Shown piece by piece: positions 1 to 10,822 of a stretch of DNA of 64,000 bases. The DNA lies in contig JAPWGK010000010.1 in the NCBI GenBank assembly GCA_029641185.1, forward strand, positions 992,001 through 1,056,000, read 5' to 3'. The notes under the pieces are model-generated. The model was not told the origin of the DNA. It was given only the letters and a program-made list of their open reading frames with translations, and did no database searches. Positions within the stretch are counted from its first letter, which is position 1; each line of letters opens with the position of its first letter. The DNA is from Pseudofabraea citricarpa (Eukaryota > Ascomycota > Leotiomycetes > Helotiales > Dermateaceae). Both the position numbers and the translations under genes were made by a program.

Positions 1-1315
1 GCAGTTCCGTAAGCATTGATGATGGTTTGGAAGCCTTCTGTGAATCGGTTGGTCTTTTGATACGTAGGAGGCGTCTTGTTGGTCTTGATTTCGTTGATGA
101 TGGAGGGAACCGAAAGACCTGCACGATTGTTGACATCGTGTAAAGTAGACTTAATTAGAGGAAGTGAGTTGGTTGGACACCATGCCTCTGCAATCAAAGT
201 CTTTCTAGCGTGATCATACGAGAAGAGGTTAAGAGTTTGGTAAACTGCTTTCTCCTTCTTCACAATGACAATCCAAGCAGCCAAGCTTCTTGCAATCTGA
301 GTGAGCTCAGCATCAAGAGTTTGCTTGGTGTTACGGAGGACACTGCCAAGATCAGTTAAACGGGTATTGACCTCGTGGATTTGATCGCGACGAAGGTCAC
401 TATTTTCGTCTACGCTGTAAAGATCGGCTCCTAGAGATTCGGAGATCTTACGGATCTTAGCAATGATCTCTTTGCCGTGAGCGAAGATAACGAAGACGTT
501 CTTGTTGACAGCCTCGTTATTGGTGGGGTCCACGAGAGGTTCTGGGATCTCAGACTGATTCATGTAGAGATTTCCTCTCAACGTACGCCACAAAATACGC
601 TCGAATGCAGCCACGCGTTCTCGAGGAATAACACCGGCAACGAAGCCAATGTTCATAACTGAGAATGACCGTTCCGCATCTCCGTTTTGACCATTTTGTT
701 CGACATCCTGGAGTAGAGGCGCATCATCAGCCTCGGTGGAGGCTCGAATTTCCTCGACATTGCCGTGGGCACGATCGAAGAACCCTCCGGCTTCCCTTAA
801 AACCCATCTCCACTCCGTCAACTCCACTTCTCTCTTCTTCAACGTCTCGTAGCTATCATTCAAGGAGGCGACACGTTGTTCGAGGCTCTGACTACGATCG
901 GAAAGCTCATCGATTTCCGTAGCGGAGGGGGCGGCGAGAGTATCTACATCGAGGTCAAGCTTCCGGAGAGGAATTCCAGCCTTTTGCATCTGCGTGTGAA
1001 AGTATCCTATATGACCGTCAGACCAACTCAGCCCCATTGATGATTCTTCGATGCATACGTAGCTGTCTCTCTACATTGTCGAGTCTTCTAATTTCCTGGG
1101 TGAAGGTTCGCTGGAAGGCAGTAACATCGGAGTTCAACTAGCAGATTCATTAGCATCAATCTATGCATCAACAACGCTCTACATACATCACGGAATTGAA
1201 CCTGCCCAAGCTCTCCTAATGCGTTCACGATCTCCCGCCCAATCTCCTTGGACAGATACAGCTGAGTAAGGGACATGTCCGCAGAGCGGAACATGGTATC
1301 CTTGGAGGGCGCCAT
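1..1315 (-). CDS. VPH1: V-type H+-ATPase subunit a (Vph1/Stv1 family), 5' part
   Basis: Subunit a is the membrane subunit of the V0 sector that forms the proton half-channels of the vacuolar/Golgi ATPase. The window holds about the first 404 residues, all from the cytosolic N-terminal half; the membrane half lies beyond the left edge. Exons are 1315-1187, 1137-1059 and 1006-1 (continuing), with introns of 49 and 52 nt. The N-terminus carries FRSADMSLTQLYLSKEIGRE, then LGQVQFRDLNSDVTAFQR and EIRRLDNVERQLRYFHTQM, the hallmark start of the family and close to yeast Vph1. The first ATG in the family frame is at 1315. It is divergent from the GFA gene, with 341 bp between the two start codons and a TCACGTGA box in that gap. 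Most filamentous ascomycetes are thought to have one such gene, so a Vph1/Stv1 split is not implied. Confidence 0.95.
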
Positions 1316-1656
1316 AGCGAAGGTGCGCGATGGAGAGCTTCAAGGTGTGAGGAGGAGGCTGCAAAGATTGCAGATATGGTGATGTCTGTCGTTATTCGCA
1401 GGCGGGAAGCTACTCGACGATGCCGTAGCTTTGTCTCACGTGACTTAGACTAGTTCTAGCTTCTGTAGTTGGCTGTGGCTGTGACTGTGGCTGAACTGGA
1501 GAGGCTGCGGCACTTACCTATTCATTCTGAGTAACAATGAGCAATGAGTAAGAAATCTCCTGAATATTTAAGTTGGGATATTCCTTCTCCAACATATCTA
1601 TTCCAGAGGTATAGATCCTTTTGAAATATAAACAAGTCTCACATCTTTCCTTAACC
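1316..1656. promoter_or_regulatory. Shared divergent promoter of VPH1 and the GFA gene
   Basis: This 341 bp gap separates two start codons that point away from each other, so it must hold both promoters. It contains a perfect TCACGTGA palindrome at 1436-1443 and a pyrimidine-rich, partly AT-rich leader next to the GFA start. No TATA box is obvious. Confidence 0.6.
1436..1443. promoter_or_regulatory. TCACGTGA E-box palindrome
   Basis: A perfect 8-bp palindrome with the CACGTG core bound by bHLH factors of the Cbf1 class in fungi. It lies 121 bp upstream of the VPH1 ATG and 213 bp upstream of the GFA ATG. Binding is inferred from the motif only. Confidence 0.4.
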
Positions 1657-2224
1657 ATGACCACCGAACAAAGTCCAATTACGTATCACGGCAACTGCCA
1701 CTGCGGTACGGTCAGATTCAGCATCCAACTTCCCCGAAGCCTCACAAGTTCACCTACCCAGATAACACAGTGCAACTGTTCAATCTGCACACGAAATGGC
1801 TATCTTGGAGGTAACACTCCTTTTTTCACTTCTTCCCCCTCCACCCAAAAATAAAACCAAAATAAAAAGGAAGCAATTACCTAAAAGAAAACCTCACAAA
1901 GTCCATCCACCTCGTTCAGCGACAACCATCCATCAAGGCACCGAATCCCTGAGCGACTATGAATTCGGGAACAAAAATGCCCGCCATCAGTTCTGTAAGA
2001 GATGCGGATCGAGCCTCTTTATGGACCCGCCGCCTGCCGTGGATATTCTGGCTGTGAACGTAAGTTTGATTGTTCTCTTGTCCTTTTTTGGCGATATTTA
2101 GGAGGCTTAGAGGGAGTAGATTCGTATGTTACAGGGTGTTGAGGATTTGCTGGATGAGAAGAGGTTGGAGTTTAAGTTTCATGATGGGAAGAGACATGGC
2201 GTTAGTGGTCCTTACAAGATTTGA
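1657..2224 (+). CDS. GFA / CENP-V domain zinc protein (glutathione-dependent formaldehyde-activating enzyme-like)
   Basis: A 127-residue protein from three exons: 1657-1810, 1920-2059 and 2135-2224. It shows the GFA-fold zinc pattern in order: CHC at residues 14-16, CNCSIC at 39-44 and CKRCG at 77-81, followed by FMDPP and AVNGVEDLL. Members of this family bind two zinc ions, and the founder adds formaldehyde to glutathione; most fungal paralogues have no proven substrate, so a specific reaction is not claimed. The ATG at 1657 was chosen because it starts just before the first zinc cysteines and the exons sum to an intact frame (384 nt). It is convergent with the dienelactone hydrolase gene, with 157 bp between stop codons. 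Confidence 0.85.
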
Positions 2225-2381
2225 GTCGATGGCATTTAAATATGGGTGCAATGAGAAAAGGTTGGCTTTCAAGTCAAAGATTTTGTTAACAGCCCTCTGA
2301 GAGATAGTTTGTACTGGAGTGTTCATAGCCTGACTGCCAAAGAAGTACCCACATGAATGAATAATTCGTCAAATCTCCCTC

Positions 2382-3513
2382 TTAACATATATTCTCAATC
2401 TTCTGCTCCTTCCCATCATGAGCCCCGAGATCCAACTTAAGAGTGCGGCCAAACAATTCCAAAAGGATCTCAAAGCATACTTTAGTAATAGCCGGGTCAT
2501 ACCTGCCCTTAGAAAGCTCATCACGGATAAAAGCATCTATTTATTCACAATCAACATGAACTCTCCTCCACCGACAAGAAGGAAAAAGATGAATTGAAAA
2601 GGGAAAAACTTACGCTGTGCACCAGCAGGTTCATACCAACTAAAGACGACTCCCTTCTCTCTCAACGTCTTTCGAATAAGATCTCTCCCCTCAGGCGGGA
2701 CGTGGTTATCAAGCGTGCCATGAATCATCGCTAACTCGCCTTTGATATCAGAAGCACGAGCCAGCGAATCATCGCCTCCGAGTCCAAGAGTGGCACTGTG
2801 CAAATCGGTAGCAAAGAAAGTGACAGCCGCTGAGATTCGCGGGTCGAGTGCACAGCGGTATGCGAGATGGCCGCCGAGACACATGCCGGTCGAGCCAATA
2901 CGGCCGTTGCATGTAGACAGCGAGAGCAGCGTATCGATTGCGAGAGTGGCATCCTCATCGTATGCGGCTACTGTCTGTATAGATGGTTAGTTGGGTTCTT
3001 ATGTATAGTTTGCATGCTTGCTTGCCTTTTTGATTTTCCACTCATTTCCGTCGTCGGTTCCTTTCACATCGTATGCTAATGGTTCAGGACCAGTAAACTC
3101 ATGATAAGATGACGGAGCTGCAACGATGTATCCCTGGCCGGCAATTTGGCGAGCGAATCTAGCTACAGGCCCAGTAACTGAAAAGAAAGATTTAGCCTCT
3201 CTCAAATGGCAAAGGGGAATCCCAAACTCACCCTGATAAATCTCACTAAAAAGCACCACACCCGGGAACCGACTTTTCAACCCAAACCTTGTCAGCCTTT
3301 GCTCTCCCTAATAAAAACACCCCAAACGGAAAAAGTGAAAGCCAAACTCACGCATTAGGGTACCCCGGAATAGTAGGATGGAACAAGAAAATTCCTATTT
3401 ATCCATAATCAGCCCATACACCCCGAGAACTAGAAACGAAGAATCAAACTCATAGATCCGTCTTTTCCATCGGCTTTTGTAGCGACATCTTGATGCGTTT
3501 CCTGGATCAACAT
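2382..3513 (-). CDS. Dienelactone hydrolase family protein
   Basis: A 276-residue alpha/beta hydrolase of the dienelactone hydrolase family, encoded by six exons: 3513-3450, 3394-3352, 3287-3232, 3177-3026, 2974-2614 and 2536-2382 (831 nt, frame intact). The Cys-Asp-His triad is visible: the nucleophile in GSTGMCLGGHL, the acid in LDNHVPPEGRD and the histidine in AGAQHAFIRDE, which is restored across the last intron. The early motif FPGVVLFSEIYQ, joined to VTGPVARFARQ, is also typical. The bacterial founder opens dienelactone in chloroaromatic breakdown; fungal members are general carboxylic-ester or lactone hydrolases of unknown substrate. The fourth intron uses a GC donor. The protein is probably cytosolic, as no signal peptide is visible. 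Confidence 0.9.
2975..3025 (-). other. GC-AG intron in the dienelactone hydrolase gene
   Basis: A 51-nt intron whose donor reads AAG|GCAAGC instead of GT. The exons on either side join in frame to give KIKK-TVAAYDEDAT, matching the family pattern, and no usable GT donor lies between them. Confidence 0.75.
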
Positions 3514-4535
3514 TGTTTCTTGTGAATGGATTATACAGCTCAAGATTTTGTTTTCTTGAGAGTAAAGAATTAATGTAGGGAGGAATCGCTCAGACCGAGA
3601 GGGAAGAGGAGAAGGAGGGGTGAATAGAGGGGTTGTTTGATGGTACGATGATGCAGAGCGGGTACGGGAGAACGCTTCTCCGAGTACTGTCGAAAGAGTT
3701 GATACGAATAAATAGAAAGAGAAACCTGCAAGAGGATGAATAAGGTAATGGATCGCATCTCTGTTAGGAATTAGCCTACCAAGTTACATTGACTGGGATA
3801 CCTAAGTTTCAATCCTATAGGTACCTAGTTTTCGGCAAAATGGTAACCTCCACCTTGTAGTGCGGTTAATTAAAGATAGAGGACATCCTTGGAAGAAGAT
3901 GAGAACTTCAGTTACTGATCAACAGGACATGGAACAGATAAGATAATATGCCAAAGTATACAACTTCCAGATATACACCAGGTCAATTCCTCGCGGGCAC
4001 GAAGTCGGTACACAACCTTTGATATACTTTTCAATCACAACATTAAAACAGTAGCAGGCTCGATAAACTTTTCGTTTGATTATCATATAGAAAACAAAAC
4101 TTGACAACATCAAGTGAGTAATTATTATATCCAGTAGTAGCAATAATAATAGTAGTAGCACAACCGACACCAAGAAATTTTGGGTCCTGAAAGAAGCGCC
4201 ATCATCGTCCAAGCGATGACCCTACGCCGCACCCGCCGTACCCCCAGTTTCCTTTCCAACCCTAGAGAGAAGGATAAAAGAATCATAGTCATGAATATCA
4301 TAAAAACATAGTACTCGTTACATGAAAAGAAGAAAGAGACCCGTGCATGCAAAGATGCCACGGCAGAGAAAAACGCCACAGCCCCCAGACCCCCATCCTC
4401 TTCGCAATTCATTTCCATGAATTGGCGAAGATATATTGTTGACAAAGTATCAAGAGAGAAAAAAGAAAGACCTTACTCGAACCATACTACCATGAATATA
4501 TAGATAGAGAAGAAAAGAGAGAAAAGAGAAACAAA
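3514..4535. other. Intergenic: promoter of the hydrolase gene and 3' flank of the C2H2 gene
   Basis: About 1.0 kb between two genes that both run on the minus strand. It holds the hydrolase promoter on the left and the 3' flank of the C2H2 gene on the right. Short ORFs here look random. The 4130-4160 stretch is rich in AGT/AAT triplets. I see no gene. Confidence 0.6.
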
Positions 4536-6546
4536 TCATTGAAAAGAGAAATTGGGATTGAGGTTTACATAATCGAGACCAACAGATTGGTCGAGATAAG
4601 GAGAATGATCGAACATGAATGTTGCTGAAGCGTCATTCGGTAAGATTGTTTGAGGAAATGTGTCAAAAACTGAATTTTGACTCGATTGATATAAATCAAT
4701 CGGTTGTTGTGGGTTGTCAAGCTGCATGTCTTGAAGAGCAAATAGTTGGGCGTTGGTAGGCTGGTAGACGTTGAGTTGTTGAGGGAGGAAGTTGAAGTCG
4801 GCGATCATGTTTTTATTCGAGTCATGAGTGATTTCGTCTTCAGATTCGTCTTCGTCTTGTTGGGATTGCGAATGTTCGGTAACTGGTTCGTCCACCTCGA
4901 CCATCCAATACTTTAGTTCACTCATTGGTGGCCAGTCACCACCAGCCTTCCCACCTCTTTTCTCGGCATCTTTCTCAGCTTTGTTTGACTTGCTACGGCC
5001 CTTAGCCTTTGGTCGAAAGTGCGCTCGTCTAAGATGTGCTGCTGCATTATAATATGCACCGTACTTCTTCTTTGCATGAGTACATGTCTTGCATCGTGAC
5101 AAAGCCAAGATAGGCTTTGGATGATCACCCCCTGTAGGTTCAATACACATCCACTTTTTCACCATGGGTTTGTGAACCCGATCTTGGTGTCTTCGAAGCT
5201 CGTGCTCGCCACGAAACCCGTCAGGGTAATCGTCACACTGAGTACATTGAACTCGATCATGTTTCGGGCGGACGTAACTCGGTTTTGATATAGCAACCTT
5301 GTCTTGTGAGCCGTTCTTCGATGATTGAGAATCTGATTGTGATGAGCTCTCTCTCGACATGACATTCTCGTCACCACCTTTCGGTGCCAGCGCTCTCTTG
5401 GCTGCATGCTGATTTTGTGCTTGCAGGCGAGCCTTGTTTCGAGAAGCGGCGGATGATGTCGATGAAATACTTTCATTTGACAAAGACCTTTCCATCTTAT
5501 CCGTCAAACAATCAGAAGAAGAAAACTGAGCCATAGCCTCAGCAGAAGAAAAGGAATGTGGGAACTGGGAATCATGACTTGCACCACCAGCTCCGAAAAT
5601 AATCTGAGACTGGTCCTCTTTCGAGGGACGACGACTAGGATATGAAATATAATGGGGAGCAACTTGATTCTCATCGATCAAGTTGTCTGTGTGAAAAGAA
5701 CTGTTCGAGTTGAACTTCATCATCTCAACACTATGGATGAAAGGATCATTGCATAGACTGTTCTGTCGACTCATCTCGCTCGGAAGCGTCGTAGCCGTAG
5801 TCAGTGACTCTGCTGGTGTTGTTGGGGTTTGAATACCGAACTGTTGATGTTGCGAGCCGATAGATTGTCGGTGGCTGTTGATGAGTTCTGTGGGTATCGA
5901 CATCGGGGATGGTGTTATGGAGAGAGTTGGTGCTCCATGACGGTTGAGGAAGTCGGCTGGATCTTCGAGGATGTTGCCTTGATGTTCGGGGACCTGTTCG
6001 AGGTTTGGTCTCCGTTGAGACATAACTTGCTGATGAGAGTAGGTGTATGGGTTAAATGGTTGTTCTTGCTCTACCCAAGCATCGACATCCGGTTGCTCCC
6101 GTTGCTCCCGACGAGTCTCGAAACGTGGTACGGGGACATGGCCGGTATTGGTGAAGGGAAGGTTGCCAGACCGTGCCGAAGAAGTTCCTCTCGAGTTTGT
6201 TCGAGCCATGGACGCACCGGGTGCCGAACGCTGAGACAGATTCCTAGGTCGTTGCATGTTGTCGATCCGATCCTATGTAGTATGTTAGAACCTGGAGGCA
6301 GGAAGTATTGACCGAAGGGAGTCCTACTGATGGGTGTCGGGCCATGGTGGTTCCACTACTTGACATGCTTCGAGGGACATTGTGATGCTTGTGGATAGGC
6401 GATCGATGATGTTGATGTTGTTGTTGCTGCAGCGAGGTTGTCGAGGTACGGGGAGTGGTCGTCGGTTGGATAGCCTCCAGTTCGGCCAGTTGTGCCAAAA
6501 GATACTGTCTCTTCTGCTCGATGTCGCTCGTCCTTAGATTAGACAT
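4536..6546 (-). CDS. C2H2 finger domain protein (fungal, uncharacterised)
   Basis: A probable DNA-binding nuclear protein of about 651 residues from two exons. Exon 2 is 6272-4536. Exon 1 starts at 6546 and ends at 6328 (donor GTAGGA, intron 55 nt) or at 6313 (donor GTCAAT, intron 40 nt, 656 residues). I prefer the first because no other intron here is shorter than 47 nt. The N-terminus has a short helix, KRQYLLAQLAELEAIQ, then a long Ser/Gln/Asn-rich disordered region. The C-terminal third carries one finger, CTQCDDYPDGF followed by HELRRHQDRVH, and a second Cys/His unit, CKTCTHAKKKYG followed by HLRRAH. A basic KAKGRSKSNKAEK stretch may be a nuclear signal. The layout is familiar from other filamentous ascomycetes, but I cannot name a characterised orthologue. 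Confidence 0.85.
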
Positions 6547-6961
6547 CTTGGGCTATTGTGTATGTATTAGAGTTCTTAGAGGGAGAGTTGGTGACGGTGG
6601 TGAAGCTGTATCGGTTGTCTACAGCCTCGCGTTAGCAGCCGTACCGGCGTGTCGCATACCCACAGAGGGCTACTTACACAGTAAACGACGGTGTTGCTTG
6701 CAGTCGCCACGAATGGGTAGAAGCAGGCAGTTTGAGATGAAGATCAACGACGAGTGAAGACAGGCGTTGAGGGTGCAAAAAAAGTAAGGCGGCAGTAGAG
6801 GCGGTTTGATGGAGAAAGGATCGATGGGGAAAATATGAGGCGCGAGAAAGTTAGCTATGTACTTGGTCGAGCAGATTGGAGGCTCTACTAGTGGATGGGT
6901 GCGGGAGGGATGAAGGTTGGAGGGATGACGAGATGAGTGGTTTCGAGGAATGGCTTGCATG

Positions 6962-6963
<2 letters not shown>

Positions 6964-6994
<31 letters not shown>
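6964..6994. repeat. (TG)n dinucleotide microsatellite
   Basis: About 15 uninterrupted TG units, roughly 420 bp upstream of the C2H2 gene start. It creates several of the spurious His/Thr- or Cys/Val-repeat ORFs in this spacer. Confidence 0.95.
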
Positions 6995-6997
<3 letters not shown>

Positions 6998-7725
6998 CAT
7001 GCTGCAGTAAGCTTTGGGAAAAGATGAGAAGTCGAGTTGAGATGCCCCAGAACAGCGAAGAGAGGCCCAATTGGCATGCGACGGGGGGGGTTTCCAGCGT
7101 GTCTGAGTGGGTGTGTTTTCCAGGCTCTTTCCAGTAGTGTCCAGGGTCCCAGCACGACATTCTTCAGGCTCTTCAGCGTCTCCTCCCGCTCCCAGGCTCC
7201 CAGGCTCCGAAGCTCCCAAACCCCCCAAACTCCCACACCGATACAGGACTCTACAGTGAGTACCAGGGGGGGAATATCGGGATATCCATGCGATGAGACC
7301 CAATCTCCCCCCCGCAACACAGCCTATCACTGACCCTGTCGCCAACCTTCAGCACCTTGCGCATCGTTCCGACTGGAGCCACGCAGAAAGTGAGGCAAAC
7401 ACACGCTTGTCCGCCTCATTTTCCTGATTTGTTTCTACTGTACAGTACAGTAGCTTCGGTAGGTTACGGTAGGGTAGGGAATGTCCTCGTAACAGCAAAC
7501 AGAGCCTATGGATTCGCTGTCCTCGCTCCAGCGACCACGTTGATCGTCTTGGTTCGCCCGGCAGGCATCGCATGGTCACGTCGACAGAAGCTGTCACTTT
7601 GAGTGGTTCAAGCCATCTCCATCCAGTACGCTATGAATGGGGAATGATAATAATGGCTCCCACCTACCACCGTTGCATCCCGCACACCGTCAGCCTCTGA
7701 CGTCGAATCATATTGCTTTTTGCAC

Positions 7726-7755
7726 CATGCCATGCCATGCCATGCCATGCCATGC
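7726..7755. repeat. (CATGC)6 pentanucleotide repeat
   Basis: Six perfect tandem copies of CATGC. Related tracts recur in the gene-free region at 45026-45040 and 45267-45301. Confidence 0.95.
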
Positions 7756-7870
7756 GCAACCTTCTGTTTCTCCCGCCCGAGCCCATGGCACACCGATGGT
7801 AGAGGCTGGCTGGCTGGCTCTCTCTCTCCACGAGATGGGAAGCTGGCTGTGGCACAATTGTCAGCTTCAA

Positions 7871-7915
7871 GAGAGCCCAGAGAGCCCAGAGAGTCCAGAC
7901 TCTCCAGACTCTCCA
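7871..7915. repeat. Five 9-bp tandem units with an internal inverted repeat
   Basis: Units read GAGAGCCCA twice, GAGAGTCCA once and GACTCTCCA twice. The junction at 7889-7904 forms a perfect 6-bp stem, GAGAGT/ACTCTC, around a CCAG loop. Confidence 0.9.
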
Positions 7916-8930
7916 GCGCAAGTGTCTGCTCACAGTGCTCAGGACGGTAGTGCTGCCCAATGCCTTGGTGAAGGTGTGTCTGGGAGGATATCAATCCGTC
8001 TGATTGATTGCCCGACTTCGTGGCAGCTTATTGTTTCGTACCACCATCCGACCTTCTCCACACAGCTCATCCAACTGCCAACCCGAGAGCCTTGTTGTTC
8101 ATTATTGAATAATGCCTATCTGAGAAGAGTCACTCAATCCTGCATAAAATCCGAATTGTACAGCAAGACATCGGTCGGTGCTATTCTGGAGCCCATGATG
8201 CTCTGACCAGGAAGTGAGGATGCTTTCTGAGATGAGATAAGTCAAGCCCGAGAATGGCGTCGATGCTGTCACTCGGACTCGAGCGTCCTCGTATTCTCAT
8301 CTCTGTTAGATTCTGCCGTGGGTTGCAACTTGCGAGCTTGTTGGAAATAAATTGTCTTTTTCTTTGTCATACACACCAAGTTGGCGTCTATCACAAAGTC
8401 GGGGAGAAACACTCCTCCGGGCATCAACCATCTCAGATGCTGTGTCAGAAGCTATAGCTCGCGGGCTTAAAATAAAACGGTGGATGGAGGTATAGCTTAA
8501 TTAAAAATATTATTCATGCCCATGAAAGATGATATGGAAGTCGGTCGGATTGCTGATCTCAGAGATTCTGCGAACGAGCGGCGCAGAGTCATGCAAATAC
8601 GCTTTTAGATGCTGTCTATTTACAACATCGACCCAGCGATCTACTCCTCAGTCGTCAGCGATGGGTCACCGAGCAAAAACAATGGGGGTTTGACTTATGC
8701 TATGCGGCTGGAGGCAGAGCCAGCGGTCTCTGAAGGCGAGTAACGATGTTGATTTCGACGATGGACTATAGATGAGAAGTGATTACGCTCCAAGGAGTCA
8801 TCTCATGTCCAGCGGAACACCGCAATCCGTCGGAATATGAGATCTTCTAGAAATCGAAGTCCTGCAAGGTCCGAAACATCCAATCGGTCAAAGTCACGTT
8901 ACTTGCTCTACCTGGGCTGGGGTATCTATT

Positions 8931-8940
8931 ATCACGTGAT
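8931..8940. promoter_or_regulatory. ATCACGTGAT E-box palindrome
   Basis: A perfect 10-bp palindrome with a CACGTG core, 288 bp upstream of the DUF2306 gene start. Function is inferred from the motif alone. Confidence 0.35.
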
Positions 8941-9227
8941 ATACAACGCCATCCTCGGTACATTACTTGCTGATCCATGGCTTGAGGCTGAACTCGAAGT
9001 GGTAGGCAAATTTACCTGGCAACAAGTAGCTGTGCCTCACAACGGCAACATACCTAGATGTTAGAGATACGGCCGAAACACATAGAAGGAAATTCGCTTG
9101 AAGAGCCCAACAGAAACCCGGGGATAACCTCAACAAATAAGCACAAGATGATTTCCCGATTCCAGAATACAAAAAGCCAGTACCCAAACACACCCAAGCT
9201 GATGGTCAGCAAGTACATCGCGCAGAC

Positions 9228-10394
9228 ATGATGCAAACCAACTTTCTACAACGCATGCAAAAATCTACTGGCTTCGCTCAGAAATCCAGTCTTCTCCTCT
9301 TCATAGGCACAGCATGCATCTTCTCCGTCTTTTGCTTCTATCGGCTTGGAAGTCTGGATTACACGCATTGGGGTAGACAGTCGCGGCCGGGAGAATTGTT
9401 CTGGTTCGGCGAGGGATATCGAGCGATGGCTATGAAACTTCACTTGCGGAGCGTGATTCGTACGTACCTAGCCTATCCTGCAATTTCTCTCTCTTCACTT
9501 TGAAGAATTATCTCCAGACGAAAGAGCAAGAGCAAAAGAAAAGGAAAAAGACTAACAATCCACAAGCGGCCGGTATATTAATGCCCTTGCAATTCCTACC
9601 CATCGTCAGACGGAAATACATCATGCTGCATCGGTACAACGGTCGTCTATCCCTCGCCTTGCTCTTACTCGGGAACATTAGTAAATCATCCCCCTTCACA
9701 ATTTCCCTTCCTGGGAAGAAGATATGTATCGTGGAAGGAAGCTGATATCACGAGAGAGAAAAAGGTGCACTTATAGTCTCGCCCTTCGCATTTGGCGGCA
9801 CCATCACGACGCAGACCTCGGTGCTGGCACTAGCGACCATCATAACCTTTTCGATATGCAAAGGCATCCAAGGCATTCGCCAGGGCAAAGTCGATGTGCA
9901 TCGCGTATGGATGCTACGCACATGGGCGTATGCAGGAGCAGTAAGCATCCCCATCCAACCTCTCTGAGTGAAGAGCATAAAGAGAACAAAACCAAAACAA
10001 TAAAACATAGATCCTCACCATGCGACCCGTCAACATCCTCCTCCATATACTACCTATATTCGGCCCCTTCTACACCGTCACCACGTGTCCGCAGTTAACT
10101 GCCCTCTATATCTCTAAATCGCGCTCCCTCAATTCTCTGTTTGAGTATTACCCTATGTGTGAGGATACGGCGGGCCAGGAGGTGCTGGTCATTGTGAAAA
10201 CGGCACTTACTAGATCCCGCCCAGAGCAGATGGCTGCGTTGACGACCATGACCTTTGGCGCTGCGTTGTGGATGGGCACGCTGATTAATGTTCTGGCCGT
10301 GGAGTGGTATCTCCAGAAGAGCAGTGGGAAGGGGGGGATGGCGAGGAAGACGAGAGAGGAGAAAGAGAACAGGGGTTTAGGGAAGGAGGAATAG
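9228..10394 (+). CDS. DUF2306 multipass membrane protein
   Basis: A 301-residue integral membrane protein from four exons: 9228-9459, 9567-9680, 9765-9940 and 10011-10394 (906 nt, frame intact). The exon joins restore conserved-looking strings such as LRSVIPAGILMPLQFLP and LLLGNISALIVSPFAFGG. The first membrane segment is near residue 20 (SSLLLFIGTACIFSVFCFY), followed by others around the HRYNGRLSLALLLLG motif, the ITTQTSVLALATIITFS helix and a last helix before the charged C-terminal tail. The HRxxGR and HRxWMLRxW motifs are the family marks. The function of DUF2306 proteins is unknown. An in-frame ATG at 9231 could equally be the start. It is convergent with TFB1. Confidence 0.8.
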
Positions 10395-10822
10395 AATCTT
10401 GTATAAATCGTACTGGTAATTTACCTCCTTTCAAGATAACTCCTTCAGCCATCCTTCTCAGATATTGATGTTTTCCCGTTTATCGCCCTCCCCTCCGCCT
10501 ACCCCAGCCTGTCTATAACCGACAGAATTACTGAGAACCAAAGGTTACTGGGCTCCTCATACCAATATGGTGAGTGGGCTGCTTTGCTGTGCCGCATAAT
10601 CTTACCAATACAGAGAAGCTAGCTACACCTAGCAAAAAAAAAAAAAAAAAAGAAAAAGAAAGAAAAAAAGCCCCCAGGACTGTACATTTTCCATTCTATT
10701 CGTACACAGTATTATTGCGGTAGGTTAAGCAACCACCACGCAAGCTGTCACTAACGCCATCGCTATGGTAGAAAGATGAGAGAGACCATTTTTTATTATT
10801 TCCATCCCACCAATCCAGTTCA
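10395..10822. other. Convergent 3' spacer with poly(A) tract
   Basis: A 428 bp gap between the stops of the DUF2306 gene and TFB1. It contains an A-rich tract at about 10634-10670. I see no gene. Confidence 0.6.

Larger units (their letters stand above)
6547..9227. other. 2.7 kb repeat-rich divergent spacer
   Basis: It lies between the C2H2 gene (minus) and the DUF2306 gene (plus), so both promoters are here. It is full of simple repeats: (TG)n at 6964-6994, six CATGC units at 7726-7755, five 9-bp units at 7871-7915, and short G or C runs near 7083, 7265 and 7309. An ATCACGTGAT palindrome sits at 8931-8940. ORFs up to 216 codons occur but are built from repeat sequence and have no recognisable domain. 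Confidence 0.6.

Noticed and set aside
3570..3758. 62-codon ORF with a hydrophobic N-terminus upstream of the dienelactone hydrolase gene
   Set aside because: It could be read as a presequence or secreted peptide, but it lies in the promoter, is not in frame with the hydrolase and has no supporting splice path.
6670..7320. 216-codon minus-strand ORF and companions upstream of the C2H2 gene
   Set aside because: The open frame runs through the TG microsatellite and C/G-rich repeats and encodes a His-Thr repeat without any recognisable domain.
7637..8206. 189-codon plus-strand ORF in the same spacer
   Set aside because: It is made largely of the CATGC and 9-bp repeats; no domain and no conserved look.
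10606..10620. A short string like the U6 snRNA ACAGAGA region
   Set aside because: Only a few bases match; the rest of the U6 core is absent.
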